Positions 33,300-45,725 of a DNA stretch of 64,000 bases are shown one piece after another; the stretch's first letter is position 1; each line of letters starts with the position of its first letter. The DNA lies in assembly GCA_037127255.1 (NCBI GenBank), contig JBANSL010000007.1:60745038-60809037 (forward strand). Direction: 5' to 3'. A program made the translations under genes and the position numbers. This DNA is from Persicaria tinctoria. Taxonomy: Eukaryota > Streptophyta > Magnoliopsida > Caryophyllales > Polygonaceae. Below the pieces are notes generated by a model. The model had not been told where the DNA came from, did no database searches, and saw nothing but the letters and a program-made list of their open reading frames with translations.

Positions 33300-34967
33300 G
33301 AATTAAAACATGATGTAAAATAAGACTAAAAATGCGGACATCAAGGAACTCGGGAAAAAGAGCCGAGAGGGACAGGACTTCAGCGTTGCGCCTCTCCTCT
33401 TCTTTTTCTTTTTTTTTTCTTTTTTTTTCTTTTTTTACGTTGGACGCTAAATAACTCGGGTGTGGCAAAACAAACTCGACCGAGTTTAATTTTTTCCAAC
33501 CGAGTTTTATCTCGGAGAACTATTCGCCACTCGGGTTAGCCAAAGAACTCGGTCGAGTTCCTCACCCGAGTAACCTACTGTAATTCTCTTGCTTTTGGCC
33601 CCCCTCTTTTTTCACGGATTTTTTTTTTGAACTTGAAATTGAAAACATAAACGAAAAAAATGAAAAATGAAAATCTAAACTACTCACCTTGGGTTGCCTC
33701 CCAAGAAGCACTTGGTTATGGTCGTTAGCTCGACGTTTTCGTTGTCCATTTAAGACATATTCGAACATCGTCAATGCCCTCAGCAACAAATCAAAATGTT
33801 GTGCACACCATTAAGGTAGGCGGGCACGACATATGAATAAGTTGAAGTCAAAGTATGTCATCAACTCCTCATATGTCCGAGCATGACTCTTCGCAGCATG
33901 TATGTAGAACCACCAATTCAGTTCCATTGGTGGTATGTCGAAGTAATGAGCCCAATGGTCGACATAATCACCGTACTTCTCACCATTGCAGAGGATATCA
34001 ATTCTTTGCTCATGAGCCATATAAATCAGCTCCTTACTTGGTTCTTTGATAGGCGAGCTCGAGACAATCTCATCGAATGAAGGAGACAATAAATCACATG
34101 GGATCTCATGCGTCGACTCATGACACTCCATGTCAGGAAGTAGTGTACTCTCATCTTCATCGCTGAAGAAACTGTCATCATCTCCGAACATATCCTCCTC
34201 CGCCAAAACATTATCACGCTCATAGCTTAGGGGTAGGGGAGGTAGCGGAGTAGACTCGGATGAACTCAATGAGGGAGGAATAGGAAGCACACACTCACCT
34301 ACATCTTCATGACTTTCGACCTTCCCTCAGGTGTGACAAACAGGTTCTTGCCACTCCCTAGGGTGTTCATGGTGAGACTCTCTAGTGGGTTAACGATAGG
34401 TTTAGACCGTAGTTCACTCGCTTCACATGCTAGAATATCATATACCACTTGGACCATTTGGTGCACTCGTTCATCTAGTTCAACGATCTGCTGACACAAT
34501 TGCTCATTCTCCTCGTATGAGGCCTTTGATAGATCCTCCAAAGGTGTGTCGAAGTATTCCATTGGTTGACGTTCTAGTGCGAAGGACACTTCCTGCAACG
34601 CCTGGTGACCCATGTAGCAGATAAGATCCCAAATTCCCACCAAACCCAACCTTGCTAGACTTCCGCCGCTCATGTATATAGCACGTGCCTTTGTCTCAAG
34701 AGTCATCCCCTCTATAACGCAGACAACCATATCTCGCAAACTATCGTGGAAACCCCGCTCATTGCGGGTGTCCACACATCTCTGCAACCTAGTGAGATAT
34801 AGGTAAAAGTTTTCACCTTCGAACTACAATAATCTCAACATCTTAAACTGTTAGTAGCATATGTGTTGTGAACCGTAAGATAGTTCACAACAAAAGTTAG
34901 TAGCTAAATTAACACACAAGACAAACACACAAATAAAAACTTGACTCCCCGGCAACGACGCCAAATT
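33300..34967 (-). mobile_element. Internal region of a Tat/Athila-like non-autonomous LTR element
   Basis: On the minus strand a primer-binding site TGGCGTCGTTGCCGGGGAG (34963-34945) follows the LTR directly, the type used by Tat/Athila Ty3 elements. Two ORFs follow: 34787-34299 (MQRCVDTRNERGFHD..., helical) and 34290-33811 (acidic, then ELNWWFYIHAAKSHARTYEE). They are adjacent and could be one protein split by a stop. Neither shows protease, RT or integrase motifs. The ORFs are followed by CTTGGGAGGCAACCCAAG (about 33700), a sequence commonly seen downstream of Tat/Athila coding regions. This fits a LARD/TR-GAG-type element without pol. Confidence 0.6.
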
Positions 34968-36655
34968 TGACGAGGGAATAAATATAAGAAAAATAGATTA
35001 TGTCAACCAATCTTAGCAATTAGGTTTATTCATTGATCATCGAAATCGAAAAGATAACTCCATCTTGAATACTTTGTTGTGGAAAGACTACGTCTTTTGA
35101 CTCCAATTCCTTATCGAATCTAGTTAGTAGGACAACCAGACCCTGAAAACCCTAATTATCAAACAATCTTGAAACTATCAAGATTCAAGTCAATAATCGA
35201 TGAAGCTTAAAGAAAATCAACAAAGACAATCGACGCGCACAAACAGTTATTGCATCAATTGCAAATCAATTCTTCATACAAATTCCTAAATCAACCAGTT
35301 TCAGAGATTTAGACTTTGCTACTCGAGAATATATATAATTCAACCAGAAATCACCTATATCTAGCTATAGATTATCACGAAAAGGCATCAGTTAATTAAG
35401 TTATTGGAAATTCACCAAAACCTTAAACATTCGATGCAAAGAATTGATAATATTGATAGAGAAGTATTAAGATAGAGAAACCTCACAATGAAATGATAAA
35501 CCCGCCGCTTCGATTAATTTTCCCAAGCCAAGAGGTTTAGTGGTTCATGGTTGAGAAATCACAAAAGGGTCTACAAAAACTCCCTTTTTCAAAACCCAAA
35601 ACCACCGTTTCACGTCTCTTCTAATTAATTAAAACATAAAAATATAACATTGGGTAAATTACAGAAAACCACCCTTAAAATAGGTGAGTTTTCACAAAAC
35701 CACCCTTAAAATAAAAGTTTGCAGAAAACCACCCATAAATTTACTTTTCTTTCAAAGAATCACCCATGATAATTTTTATGTGTAAAAAGCTATAATTTTT
35801 TTAAAAGTATTTATATTTTCTTAAATATTTTGGTTATTTTATTATATAATTAGCCTACTTTGAATATAAAAAAATGACAATTTAACATTTTAATAACACT
35901 TTTTACACATAAAAATAATGGTCATGGGTGGTTCTTTGAAAGAAAAGTAAATTTATGGGTGGTTTTCTGCAAACTTTTATTTTAAGGATGGTTTTGTGAA
36001 AACTCACCTATATTAAGGGTGGTTTTCTGTAATTTACCCTATAACATTTCATAAAATAAATTATAGTAACAACTGTCTCTTGAATACGCAATAAAACTTG
36101 GGCTCAACATAACTCTGTCGAGTTCTTCTTGCTCCACCCGAGTTCTTTTCAACAACCATCTTGACGTCCAGATTTCGCTATTTTCAAGGCTGAATTTGGA
36201 AAAGTTGTAAACACAAAAGTTGTAGGTCTTCGAATCTTCTTTCTAACAAGTATAAGTACGCCCCGACCCGATAAATACATCCTTCAAACGACTCGTTTTA
36301 GTGCAACGTCACCAACTTGGACAATTCCAATCCTTTACATATTTATCTCCTCTCCTCAGCTCTCGTGCTCTTCTATTTTCGTCCAATCTTCAACCATTGG
36401 CTCTAGCTTAGCTTCACCTATTTACAATCACTTGAAATCATGCACAAAACTTGTAGATTCCGACTCTAATTGAAACTTAATGAAAACATGAAAACTACTC
36501 TAACTCATGCATTTTACCCTACCTAAACACATCTAAATGCTTATATTAATACTACCTAAATGTGTATGATCAGTTTCTTTGTTTTTAATATGTCTAAATG
36601 CAACCTAAATGAGTCAAGAATGACTCAAAATACCTATAAAAATCATGCATTAACA
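34968..36655 (-). repeat. LTR of the Tat/Athila-like element (1.69 kb)
   Basis: Reading the minus strand, it begins TGTTAATGC at 36655 after a purine-rich AGTGGAGGATT and ends CTCGTCA at 34968 before the primer-binding site. One LTR thus has a polypurine tract on its upstream side and a primer-binding site on its downstream side. That is the arrangement left when two tandem elements share or recombine at an LTR. Confidence 0.55.
35652..36039. mobile_element. MULE-type MITE, 388 bp, inside the LTR
   Basis: Inverted repeats of about 150 bp begin GGGTAAATTACAGAAAACCA and are flanked by a perfect 9-bp duplication TATAACATT (35643-35651 and 36040-36048). A 9-bp duplication with long TIRs is the Mutator signature. 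No coding capacity; the AT-rich centre is about 80 bp. Confidence 0.92.
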
Positions 36656-37832
36656 AATCCTCCACTTACGTTTTGCTAGCCCTCGAACAAAATCGATTCA
36701 AGACATAATCATTATATCCCACAAACATTACTTTTCATGAATAAGCCTTTATAAAAAAAACATATTTTAAGTAAGTACAAAGAATGGTAAAGTATACGAA
36801 CGCCCTAGCATGTATATGTGTGATCAAGTAGCCCACATGCTTTATCCATACAACCTCATAGGGGAAAATGTGTTTCAGTTGTTCTCATGTGTTTAGGCTT
36901 TAAGATCAACTCTCAACTCAATTCATCATACAATAATCATCTTAAGCATTGACATTTATATATAATTATATCAACCTAATACTTCAAAACAAATAAGCAA
37001 CATCAAGAGGACTTTCGCTTAATGGAAGACTTAAAAGAAGACTTCATTCGATAGGGTTATAATGGGGCTTGGTGTGAAAATAAGGGCAAAGAATTATTTT
37101 GGATATGTGGTGCTTTCAATTTCGGGAACTAAGATTCCAAATTTTCAACATATCCCAAAACACCTCAAAACTAAAGAAGCTTCCATATGATGCAATTTAT
37201 CCAACTTTGACGTATAGAAATTGAACTAAGACTCATTATTGCAATAATACTCTTTCTCTCTCTTTTTTTTGATTTTTTTTTTTTCTTCTCTTTTATTTTA
37301 GATCCACCTATTGAAGTGCAAAATGTGAGGAAATAAATCATATAACATTACATCTTTGACTTGAAATTTTTCAACATTTATATAAGCATAAACATAGCTT
37401 CTTTTTTTCTCTAAATGAATCATAACCATAACCAACTCTATTCCTAATTCCCGGAGGGTCAGGCTCATTATCGGCTAAGAATATATTGTATTTTGTGGAG
37501 CTTCCAAAAGAAAAGGCTAAAGGCTCAAATTGGCTTCAAACAAATGTATAACATAGGATAGATATGAATAAATATGGATAAAAGGTGCCTCAATAATTTG
37601 AAACTTATAAGTAATGAATATGTATTATGATTGGCCTCAACAATAAATAACCATGTCAATACTCAAAGATTAATGCATAAGAAGAGTAAATCACACAATA
37701 AAGCAAAGGGAGTAAATGTAGTATCTCTATAAGGCCAAAATTCTCACTATGACAAGTTTTTGTTGGATTTTAATCATGCCTAGAAAATTCATACATGCTC
37801 AATTATGTCTACATGATATGTTTCATGTATAA
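36656..37832 (-). other. Remnant internal LTR-element sequence
   Basis: It starts with the polypurine side of the Tat-like LTR (minus-strand CGAGGGCTAGCAAAACGTAA). There are no intact ORFs or pol motifs. A T-rich stretch lies at 37260-37300. It is interrupted at 37833 by Copia B and resumes at 42585. Confidence 0.4.
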
Positions 37833-38172
37833 TGTAGAGTATATGAGGACAATATATAGCCAAAATTGTATTAGTTATAGTTGCCTGGTTGTTAAGGAGA
37901 TACAACTGAATAAGGGTGATGTCATCACTCTAACTAACTCGGTCTATAAATACAGATTGAGTCATTATACATATGAGTTTTTGGGAATAATATTCAAGGA
38001 GCATATCTTCACATAAACTGGTTCTCTTCTTCTCCTCTTCCACTCTCGCTACTTGTTTCTACTTCATATTTCTTCAATCTGCTCTAGTTCTGTGTATGTT
38101 CTTGTGATCATGTAAAGTTTGTCAATCCGTGTGTGTTGGACACAGATTCAGCTTGGAAGGTGAATCTTGACA
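37833..38172 (+). repeat. Copia B 5' LTR
   Basis: Begins TGTAGAGTAT and ends CTTGACA; CTATAAATAC near 37945 is the likely TATA box. Confidence 0.95.
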
Positions 38173-38581
38173 TGGTATCAGAGCTGCAATCTAGCAAAGA
38201 GCTGGATTCGGTTTGATCTTGTTCGATTTCCTGCGATTTCGTGATTCAGGAGTTGGTATTCATCCACTCGGTTAATTACTAGTTGTTTACTTGGAATTAG
38301 ACTGTTAATTGCTTGAATAAATGTAGATTTAGTTGAGATTTGGATTTTTTTGCGAATCTGAATTGCGATTGCGGTTGATCTGTGATCTGGATTTGATTGA
38401 TCTCGTTTTGTGATCAGATTGTGCTCAGTTTTATATTCTTGTTTATTTGTGATGTGCGATCTGTTTGATTTCCTCCTGATCTGTAATATGCTTTAGTTCT
38501 CGAGTATTGATTTGTGTTTTTGGATATTTTTTCCGAAATTGTTAGAGCTAGATCTAGATTACTGTGTTCGTGCTGGTTGAA

Positions 38582-41500
38582 ATGTTTGAGAGAGTTAATT
38601 CCACTGGGAACGTCGATGAAGAAACTAGTGGAAATGGAGGACATCATATGAATCCAGGTGGAAATCTGTCAGATCCACTGCCCTTAACGAATTCAGATCA
38701 TCCTGGACTTGTTGCAGTTCAGTTCACATGCGCCAATTTCCAGAGTTGGAGCCGAGGCATAAGAATGGCTCTTGGAGCAAATATGAAGCTCAGCTTCATT
38801 AATGGAGTCTGCGTTTGTCCAGAGGAAGGGCCTGTTGAACTAGATCGCTGGATCAGATGCGATTATATGGTCATGTGTTGGGTTTTGAACTCGATGAAAG
38901 CTGAGCTAGCAGAAAATTTTATGTACGTGACATCGGCTAAGGAACTCTGGGACGAGATAACTGAGAGGTTTACAGAGTCAAATGCACCATTAATCTACCA
39001 GATTCAGAGGGAAATCACAGGCATCAAGTAGGAGAACTTGTCTGCGGTGCCTTATTTTGGCAAGCGTAAGCGGGCTTGGGATGAATTACAGACACGTCAA
39101 GGAACTCCTACATGACTTGCGGTGTCATGAAGAGCTGCACATGCCTGATTTTAAAGAAGATGCTGGAGAGGGAAGCAACCACTAAGTTGATGCCTTTCCT
39201 CATGGGACTCAACGATTCCTTTGAGAATATCAGAAATAGTATACTTGCCAAGGATCCTCTCCCATCTGTTAATCGATCTTTTCAAATGGTTACTCAGATT
39301 GAACGCCCAAAGGAAATTACCTCTAAGATGTCTGCATCCCATGAGATATTAGCTACAGGTCGGTTTAATAACTCCAAGTATGAGAAAGGTCAGTCATCAG
39401 GCAAAGGAAATGAGCGCTGAGGTGACTATAAAACTGAGTATAAGAAGGATTACAAACAAGACTACAAGAAGGCCAAGATGGACAGGACTTGTACTTACTG
39501 CAAGGAAAATGGCCACTTGAAGGAGTCTTGTTTTAAGCTTGTAGGAATGCCTGATTGGTACAGGGAGTATAAGGCTCAGATTAGTGAGAAGCCCGTAGGC
39601 TCCAACAAGTTTGTTGAGAATATTGATGCTGAATCCCACACTCCAGGACATGACAGGCCTATGCCAGACGAGCATATGATAAATGCCTTGATTGCAGATG
39701 TAGTTAGGAAGGTTCGAGGGAAAGGAGTGGCCACTTCACCTGATGTGAAAGGGGCTATAAATTTCGCAAGTATGGTTACAGTAATTCCCTTTGTTAACAA
39801 CGCTGCATCTACACACAATTGGATTATCGATTCAGGAGCGACAAACCATATTACATTTGATGATTCGTTATTCCTTGAATTGCATACTTTGGAGAAGCCA
39901 ATTAACATTGGGTTTCCAGATGGAGTAATTCAACAAGTTCATTGTGCTGGTACTGTAAGAATTACAGAACCAGTCACTTTGAGAGATGTGTTATACATGC
40001 CTCACTTCCATCACCATCTTTTGTCTGTTTCCAAGTTGCTGGATAGTGATGGACTCGTGTTCTTATTTTACAAATCACATTGTGCATTAGAAGACACTTC
40101 AACTAGTGGTGTTATTGCTCGAGGAAGCAGAGTTGCTGGTCTTTATCATTTTGATGGGAATTCATGTCATCTTCCACCTCTAGGCAAGAGCACAATAATT
40201 GGTAGTTGTTCGAATAAGGACACTGGTCTCGTATCTTCATTTGTTGGCCTCACTGATGCCAGTAAGTTGAGTTTACTTCATTCAAGATTAGGACATTTAT
40301 CTCCCTCTAAGATGAAACATCTGATTGACTGTAAGAACTAGTTGGTGGATGATTTCTTTGTGATGCTTGTCTGTTATCCAAACGACATAAACTTCCTTTT
40401 GTTAAGAGCTTGTCTCATGCTGAGATTCCTTTTTGAGTTGATTCATTTAGACCTTTGGGGTCCATATCGAGCAGTTGCTTTGTGTGGTAGCAGATATTTT
40501 CTCACAATCGTCGATGATTGTACAAGGAGTACTTGGACATTTCTCATCAGGAGCAAAGACCGGGTTCCTCAATTGGTCATTAATTTCTTTATGTTTGTTG
40601 AAAAGCAGTTTAATGGGTTGATCAAGAGGATTATGACCACTAATGGTATTGATTTTGTTAATCACAAACTCAAGGAGTTCTTAGACTCAAAGGGAGTTAT
40701 CCATTATTGATCCACTCATGGGGTTCCCGAGCAGAACGGGTGTGTTGAGAGGAAACACCGTCATCTTGTGGAAACAACTCAGGCCCTTCGATTGAATGCC
40801 AATCTTCCTCCACAGTTCTGGGTTGAGTGTATTCTCACAACCACGTTCCTTATCAATCTTATGCCATCTTCTGTCCTTAAATGGAAATCCCCATATAAAT
40901 CCTTGTTTCTCAAACCTCCTGATTATGATATGTTGAGAGTAATGGGGTGTTTGTGTTATGCCTTCATTTCCAAATCACAACGGGGAAAATTTGATGCTAC
41001 TGCTAGGAAATGTGTGTTCATCGGGTACCTAATAGGGCGAAAGTCTTACAAGCTCTTTGACATAGAGTCATGCAAATTGTTGATCTGCAGACATGTCACT
41101 TACCGATAATGGTATTGAGTTTGTCTATCACAAACTCAAGGAGTTCTTAGACTCAAAAGGAGTTATCCATTATCGATCCACTCCTAGGGTTCCCGAGCAG
41201 AACGAGTGTGTTGAGAGGAAACACCGTTATCTTGTGGAAACAGCTCAGGCCCTTCGATTGAATGCCAATCTTCCTCCACAGTTCCAGGGTGAGTGTATTC
41301 TCACAGCCACGTTCCTTACAATCTTATGCCGTCTTCTGTCCTTAAATGGAAATCCCCATATGAATCCTTGTTTCTCAAACCTCCTGATTATGATAGGTTG
41401 AGAGTAATGGGGTGTTTGTGTTATGCCCTCATTTCCAAATCACAACGGGGCAAATTTGATGCTACTGCTAGGAAATGTGTGTTCATCGGGTACCCACTAG

Positions 41501-42220
41501 GGCAAAAGGCTTACAAGATCTTTGACATAGATTTAGGCAAACTGTTGATCTGCAGACATGTCATTTCCAAATCACAACGGGGCAAATTTAATGCTATTGA
41601 TCAGTCTCTGCCCTTTGTTTCCTTTGAAACTGAGTCTCCGGTTTGGACTTTTCCATGGGGCTCCAATTAAGACATTATTTCATCACCTCTGGTTAATGAC
41701 AACCCTTCTATTCTACATAGTCTTGTTGCATCTTCCCAGAATGCCAGTCCTTATGTTGATGGTCCAGTTGTTTCAGATTCTTTAGACGATTTGGAAATCC
41801 CACAGAATGCTAGTCCTGGTGTTAATGCTTCTTCTATACATGATCCTGGTCGGCCTCATAGGGTGATTGTCCATCCAGCAAAATTCAAATATTTCATTGG
41901 GGTGCCTTATCCTAGACACAACAGTGTTATAACTCCTGAAGAGTCCTTATCTGCAGCATTTAATGTGCTCAACCTCACTGATCTCTCTCATTATTTAGAC
42001 AATTTCATTCACTCCTTCTATAATGTCCTAGCAGTACATGAAAGAACGAAGCACCTGCGTATAGACTGCAATTATGTTTGAGATTTGGTTCTTGACAAGT
42101 TTATCTCTACAGTTCATGTGTCTTCTCAGTTGCAAATTGCAGACATAATGACTAAGGCTTTGGGTACACAACAACATTAGCTACTTGTGTCCAAGCTGGG
42201 CTTGGTCTTCCATCCCATAC
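38582..42220 (+). pseudogene. Copia B polyprotein, gag to integrase with duplications, RT missing
   Basis: Gag opens at 38582 (LTNSDHPGLVAVQF, WSRGIRMALGAN) and has stop or frame lesions at about 39029 and 39100-39180. The zinc knuckle CTYCKENGHLKESC (39487) and protease WIIDSGATNHITFD (39822) are intact. Integrase (DLWGPYRAVAL, PEQNGCVERKHRHL) has a stop after GVIHY at about 40708. A 465-467-bp block of integrase is tandemly duplicated (about 40640-41100 and 41100-41560), and a further 132-bp step follows at 41563. After SDSLDDLEIPQN, the frame jumps near 42030 to the RNase H tail (VHERTKHLRID, SSQLQIADIMTKALG). The whole reverse transcriptase and most of RNase H are deleted. Confidence 0.9.
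40640..41560 (+). repeat. Tandem duplication of an integrase block in Copia B
   Basis: CACAAACTCAAGGAGTTC occurs at 40662 and 41129, a 467-bp spacing. ATTTCCAAATCACAACGGGG occurs at 40966, 41431 and 41563. The copies are over 90% identical by eye. The spacing is not a multiple of three, so the second copy is out of frame with the first. Confidence 0.92.
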
Positions 42221-42239
42221 AACCACCTTGAGGGGAGGG

Positions 42240-42579
42240 TGTAGAGTATAGGAGGACAATATATAGCCAGAATTGTATTAGTTACAGTTGCCTGGTTGTT
42301 AAGGAGATACAACTGAATAAGGGTGATGTCATCACTCTAACTAGCTCGGTCTATAAATACAAATTGAGTCATTGTACATATGAGTTTTTGGGAATAATAG
42401 TCAAGGAGCATAACTTCACATAAACTGGTTCTCTTCTTCTCCTCTTCCACTCTCGCTACTTGTTTCTACTTCATATTTCTTCAATCTGCTCTAGTTATGT
42501 GTATGTTCTTGTGATCATGTAAAGTTTGTCAATCCGTGTGTGTTGGACACAGATTCAGCTTGGAAGCTGAATCTTGACA
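42240..42579 (+). repeat. Copia B 3' LTR
   Basis: Begins TGTAGAGTAT right after GGGGAGGG and ends CTTGACA; followed by the TATAA duplication. Confidence 0.95.
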
Positions 42580-42584
42580 TATAA

Positions 42585-43575
42585 AAACCAAATATTATGT
42601 GACAAAGGCTAAACAATCCAAACATGTTATGGAACTTAATATATTTGAGAACTAACTAAGATAGATGGGTATTTGAATAATGTCATAATTTTTATATAAA
42701 AATTGCATGATAATTTTGCTATTTTGACATTTTCTATTTTTTTCTTTTGATTTTCTTGAAATTTCAAATAATATGCAAAATAATTCAAATATGCTCTAAA
42801 TGCGTGCAAAAATTCAAAATCTAGACTTATGATAAATCCTCTCCCCCACACTTAAACTTTTCATTGTCCTCAATTAATGAACATAGAGAAACAACAAGGG
42901 GGGGGGGGGGGGGGGGAAAGACTCAAGGGGAGAATATGGATGAGGATCTCAGGTCCAAGAGTTCGACCCAATTGTTCATCAGTCAGGATAACTCGTTGAA
43001 AGCCACAATGTGCTACTTATTGTGGTGGAGATATTATGGATGGAAGTACTTCAAGTCTTTCTTAACTTCCTTCATCGATGCTTCTAGTTCTTCGAGCCTT
43101 TCATTAATGATTACAACGTGTTTCCAACTTGTTTTCGGGTCAATTACAGGCCCTCCATGTTGACTTGTTGAGAATTTTCTCCTTGATAGTCCAAGAACTC
43201 ATCAATTGGACCTTGATTTCCATCCGGATCTTCCATAGGTTCGTTTTCCTCCTCTATGTCCGCATGTATAAAGGAATCATGCAACACGGGGCCATTCGGA
43301 ATGTTCATTAGAAGGGATAAAATGATGAGAGTAGAACAACCATTTGAATGGGGGAAATTCTCTGCCCTCCATAAGGATTGTAAGTCCAGTAGGTTGGACT
43401 AACTAAACTAGCACAAAAGACAAAGGTACAAAATAAAGATCAATTATGAACTAATTAAATTAGCACAAAGGCAAAGGTACGTTCAACGGTTCAAGCACCA
43501 AAAATGAAATTCGATCACCCATTATTACTTCATTTTTTTTAATATGAACCCATTAGTACTTCTATGCCTACCCTT
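42585..43575. other. Remnant LTR-element sequence with poly-G tract
   Basis: TCCCCCACACTTAAACTTTTC (42842-42862) resembles the 3' internal end of Tat/Athila elements on the minus strand, continuing the host element of Copia B. A run of 19 G lies at 42898-42916. No gene motif was recognised. Confidence 0.4.
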
Positions 43576-43879
43576 TGTAGAGAGGTTAGCTTGTAGCTTA
43601 TATTGAGTAACTAGCTAGCGTCGAGTAGCTAGTGTCGAGTAAGTGTAGTCGAGTTGGTTACAGGGTTGTTACAACATGTGGTTAGCAATTCTAGATGAGT
43701 GACGTGTATGTGTATATAGGCATTTAGGCTTACACATTTGCATTTTTTGGGATCCTATTCAATACAGAGAAAATTCCCAAAACCTGTTTACTTCTTCCCC
43801 AAGCTCTCACCTCAATTGTAGGGGAGAGTTCGATATTTGTCTCTAACGTGAGATCTAGAGCTTGATCCTCTAGATTTCA
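43576..43879 (+). repeat. Copia-type LTR (element D)
   Basis: Begins TGTAGAGAGG and ends AGATTTCA, followed by the primer-binding-site-like TGATATCAGAGC at 43882-43893. It shares the TGTAGAG start with Copia A, B and C. A short gag-like leader frame (MDEVSDANDGNCGG, 44055) follows and breaks off near 44165. No 3' LTR was found, except that CTAACGTGAGATCTAGA inside it recurs at about 46790. Confidence 0.65.
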
Positions 43880-44198
43880 TATGATATCAGAGCGAAACGA
43901 TCAGGTCCTGATCTAGATCTATCGCTGGTACTTGGTAATCCAGTCAGAGCTCGATCAATTCTCGCTTTGGTGTTCTTTGAGGTTTCTGGTTTATTTTCTA
44001 TGGATCTGCCAATCTTCGTCTGTTTGTTTGAGAGCTGAGCTACAGTCGCTAACGATGGATGAAGTTTCCGATGCAAATGATGGGAATTGCGGTGGTCGCC
44101 AACCGAATTTTGGAAGCAACAACCTGGATCCTAAATTTTGTTATATTTTGCAGAAATCGGACGCACTTTGGAGCTTAAAGGAAAACTCTCGAAGAAGC

Positions 44199-44375
44199 TA
44201 AGGATGGTGCAGCTGGAGAAAAGGCCATTTTTCGGCATTCATCATTCTGAGTCGAGTTCTGATGTCTTCATGAGAGTTGTAGCCCTCGAAAAGAGCTTTC
44301 CAACTCATGGTCATATGCGTCAATCTGACAAACGAGGACTCGGGAAAGTGCGTTTCAAGAACAGAGCAGAAAGCT
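44199..44375. repeat. Dispersed repeat, copy 2 (inverse of 32930-33105)
   Basis: The reverse complement of this segment matches 32930-33105 in order. It joins directly to the coiled-coil ORF that follows and supplies its first codons in the long frame, so those codons are suspect. Confidence 0.75.
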
Positions 44376-44376
44376 G

Positions 44377-45403
44377 AGGAAGAGGCCCAGAGAAAGAAAA
44401 AGGTCGAGAAAGAGGCTGAGCAAGCAAGGAAAAGAGTCGAGGAAGAGGTTGAGAAAGCTAGAAAAGAGGTCGAGGAAGAGGCCCGGAGAGCTGTTGAGAA
44501 GGAGGTTCTCACTGAAGAGGAACCAGAGGAAGAGGAAGAGGAGGACGACGAGACTGACGACAACAACAAGGAGGCTGAGGGAGACGATGTTGAAGGGTTG
44601 GTTGAGGACTCGGAGTCTGAGAAAGAAGATGAAGAGGAGCCAGAACCTGTTCCCTCTCCGAAGAAGCACAAAGCTTCTGCAGCAAAGCCTCCATCTCCCA
44701 AGCACACATGGAAAGGCACTCTCAGAAGCCTTGACGCGCCTGTCAAGAGAACTGCTCCCACAAAGGCTCGCAGGAAGAACGCCGATCCGCCTGCACTTAT
44801 CCAGGTAAACCAATCCTTGCCCTCCTCCTGGTTTGAAAATGCTGAGATGACTGAAAAGTGGGTTGAGGAGTTTAGAACCCGTAAGATATGTTGTTCTGAT
44901 TTCATTGATCTTGAGTTTTTGGAAGCTTTGAACCTACCTTGCATCTCTCTCCTCAAACGAACCTCTGTCTGGACCCCTCTAAACCTTGAATCCGTTTACT
45001 ATCCCCAACTTACCCGTCTATTTTACATAAACCTAAAAGCCAAACACAATGATGATTGTTGGTCTTTGGAATCAGTAGCCAAGGGAGTTCGAATCACCTT
45101 CAACTCCATTGACTTTGCTGATCTCCTTGGCCTTCCAAGACCTTGTCCACCCTCTCCTGAAACCCCCACAAAAGAACAATGCGTTGCACTTGCCCGATCC
45201 AAATACCTGCTCCCTCAAAAACTCTTCCCACTGCCTCTGCCATTGATGAGCGCATGAACAACCTGAAGTTTGGCTTGGAGGAAGTTCGCTTGGATATCAA
45301 GGAGCTGCATAGAGAGTTTTCGCTGCAGATGAGCGGGGTGTCTAATCTGTTGCACGAGCTGAGGTTGCTGTTCACGGATGGTGCTCCTGATGATGAATCT
45401 TAA
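44377..45403 (+). pseudogene. LTR-element ORF: charged coiled coil plus plant-transposon-protein-like domain
   Basis: The open frame runs 44307-45257. The element-specific part begins near 44377 with Glu/Lys/Arg heptads (EEEAQRKKKVEKEAEQARKR), then a Glu/Asp-rich stretch, then PSPKKHKASAAKPPSPKH. A folded region follows (SWFENAEMTEKWVEEF, RLFYINLKAKHNDDCW, GVRITFNSIDFADLLG) that resembles the 'putative plant transposon protein' domain (PF20167-type) found in LTR elements. A frameshift near 45190-45240 moves the reading into a second frame (IDERMNNLKFGLEEVRLDI) ending at a TAA at 45401-45403. There is no protease, RT or integrase. The domain call is from memory of the family pattern. Confidence 0.5.
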
Positions 45404-45725
45404 ACCCTACCCTACCCTATCCCTTATTTTGAACACTGCTGGTTATGGATACTGCTTTAAAACTTTTGGTTACTGTTTTACCCTCCTCCCCTTGTTGAAA
45501 GACAAAAAGGGGGAGATGATCTGATGATGGTTTAGACTTTAAAACTGCTGTGAACCAAGGGTCTTGGAAGACCTTTTTTTGTTTTACTTTGTTGGATGTT
45601 TTTTCATTGACTTTGAAAACTTATGATCCAACATTTGTCAAACCCATGCAGGTACTTAGTCCGATTTTGCTTATGATATATTTGCTTGACTAAGTTGAAG
45701 GGATGCACAAGTTTTGTCTTCCATC

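Larger units (their letters stand above)
37833..42579 (+). mobile_element. Copia element B (4.7 kb), young but RT-deleted
   Basis: LTRs at 37833-38172 and 42240-42579 are each 340 bp and differ at about ten positions by eye. A perfect 5-bp target duplication TATAA flanks the element (37828-37832 and 42580-42584). The primer-binding site TGGTATCAGAGC begins at 38173, and a GGGGAGGG polypurine tract precedes the 3' LTR. The interior lacks reverse transcriptase, so the element could only move using enzymes supplied in trans. Confidence 0.95.

Noticed and set aside
44198..44956. 252-codon minus-strand ORF rich in Ser/Phe/Leu
   Set aside because: It mirrors the Glu/Lys-rich coiled-coil coding strand; antisense of GAG/AAG codons gives Leu/Phe/Ser runs. 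No domain.
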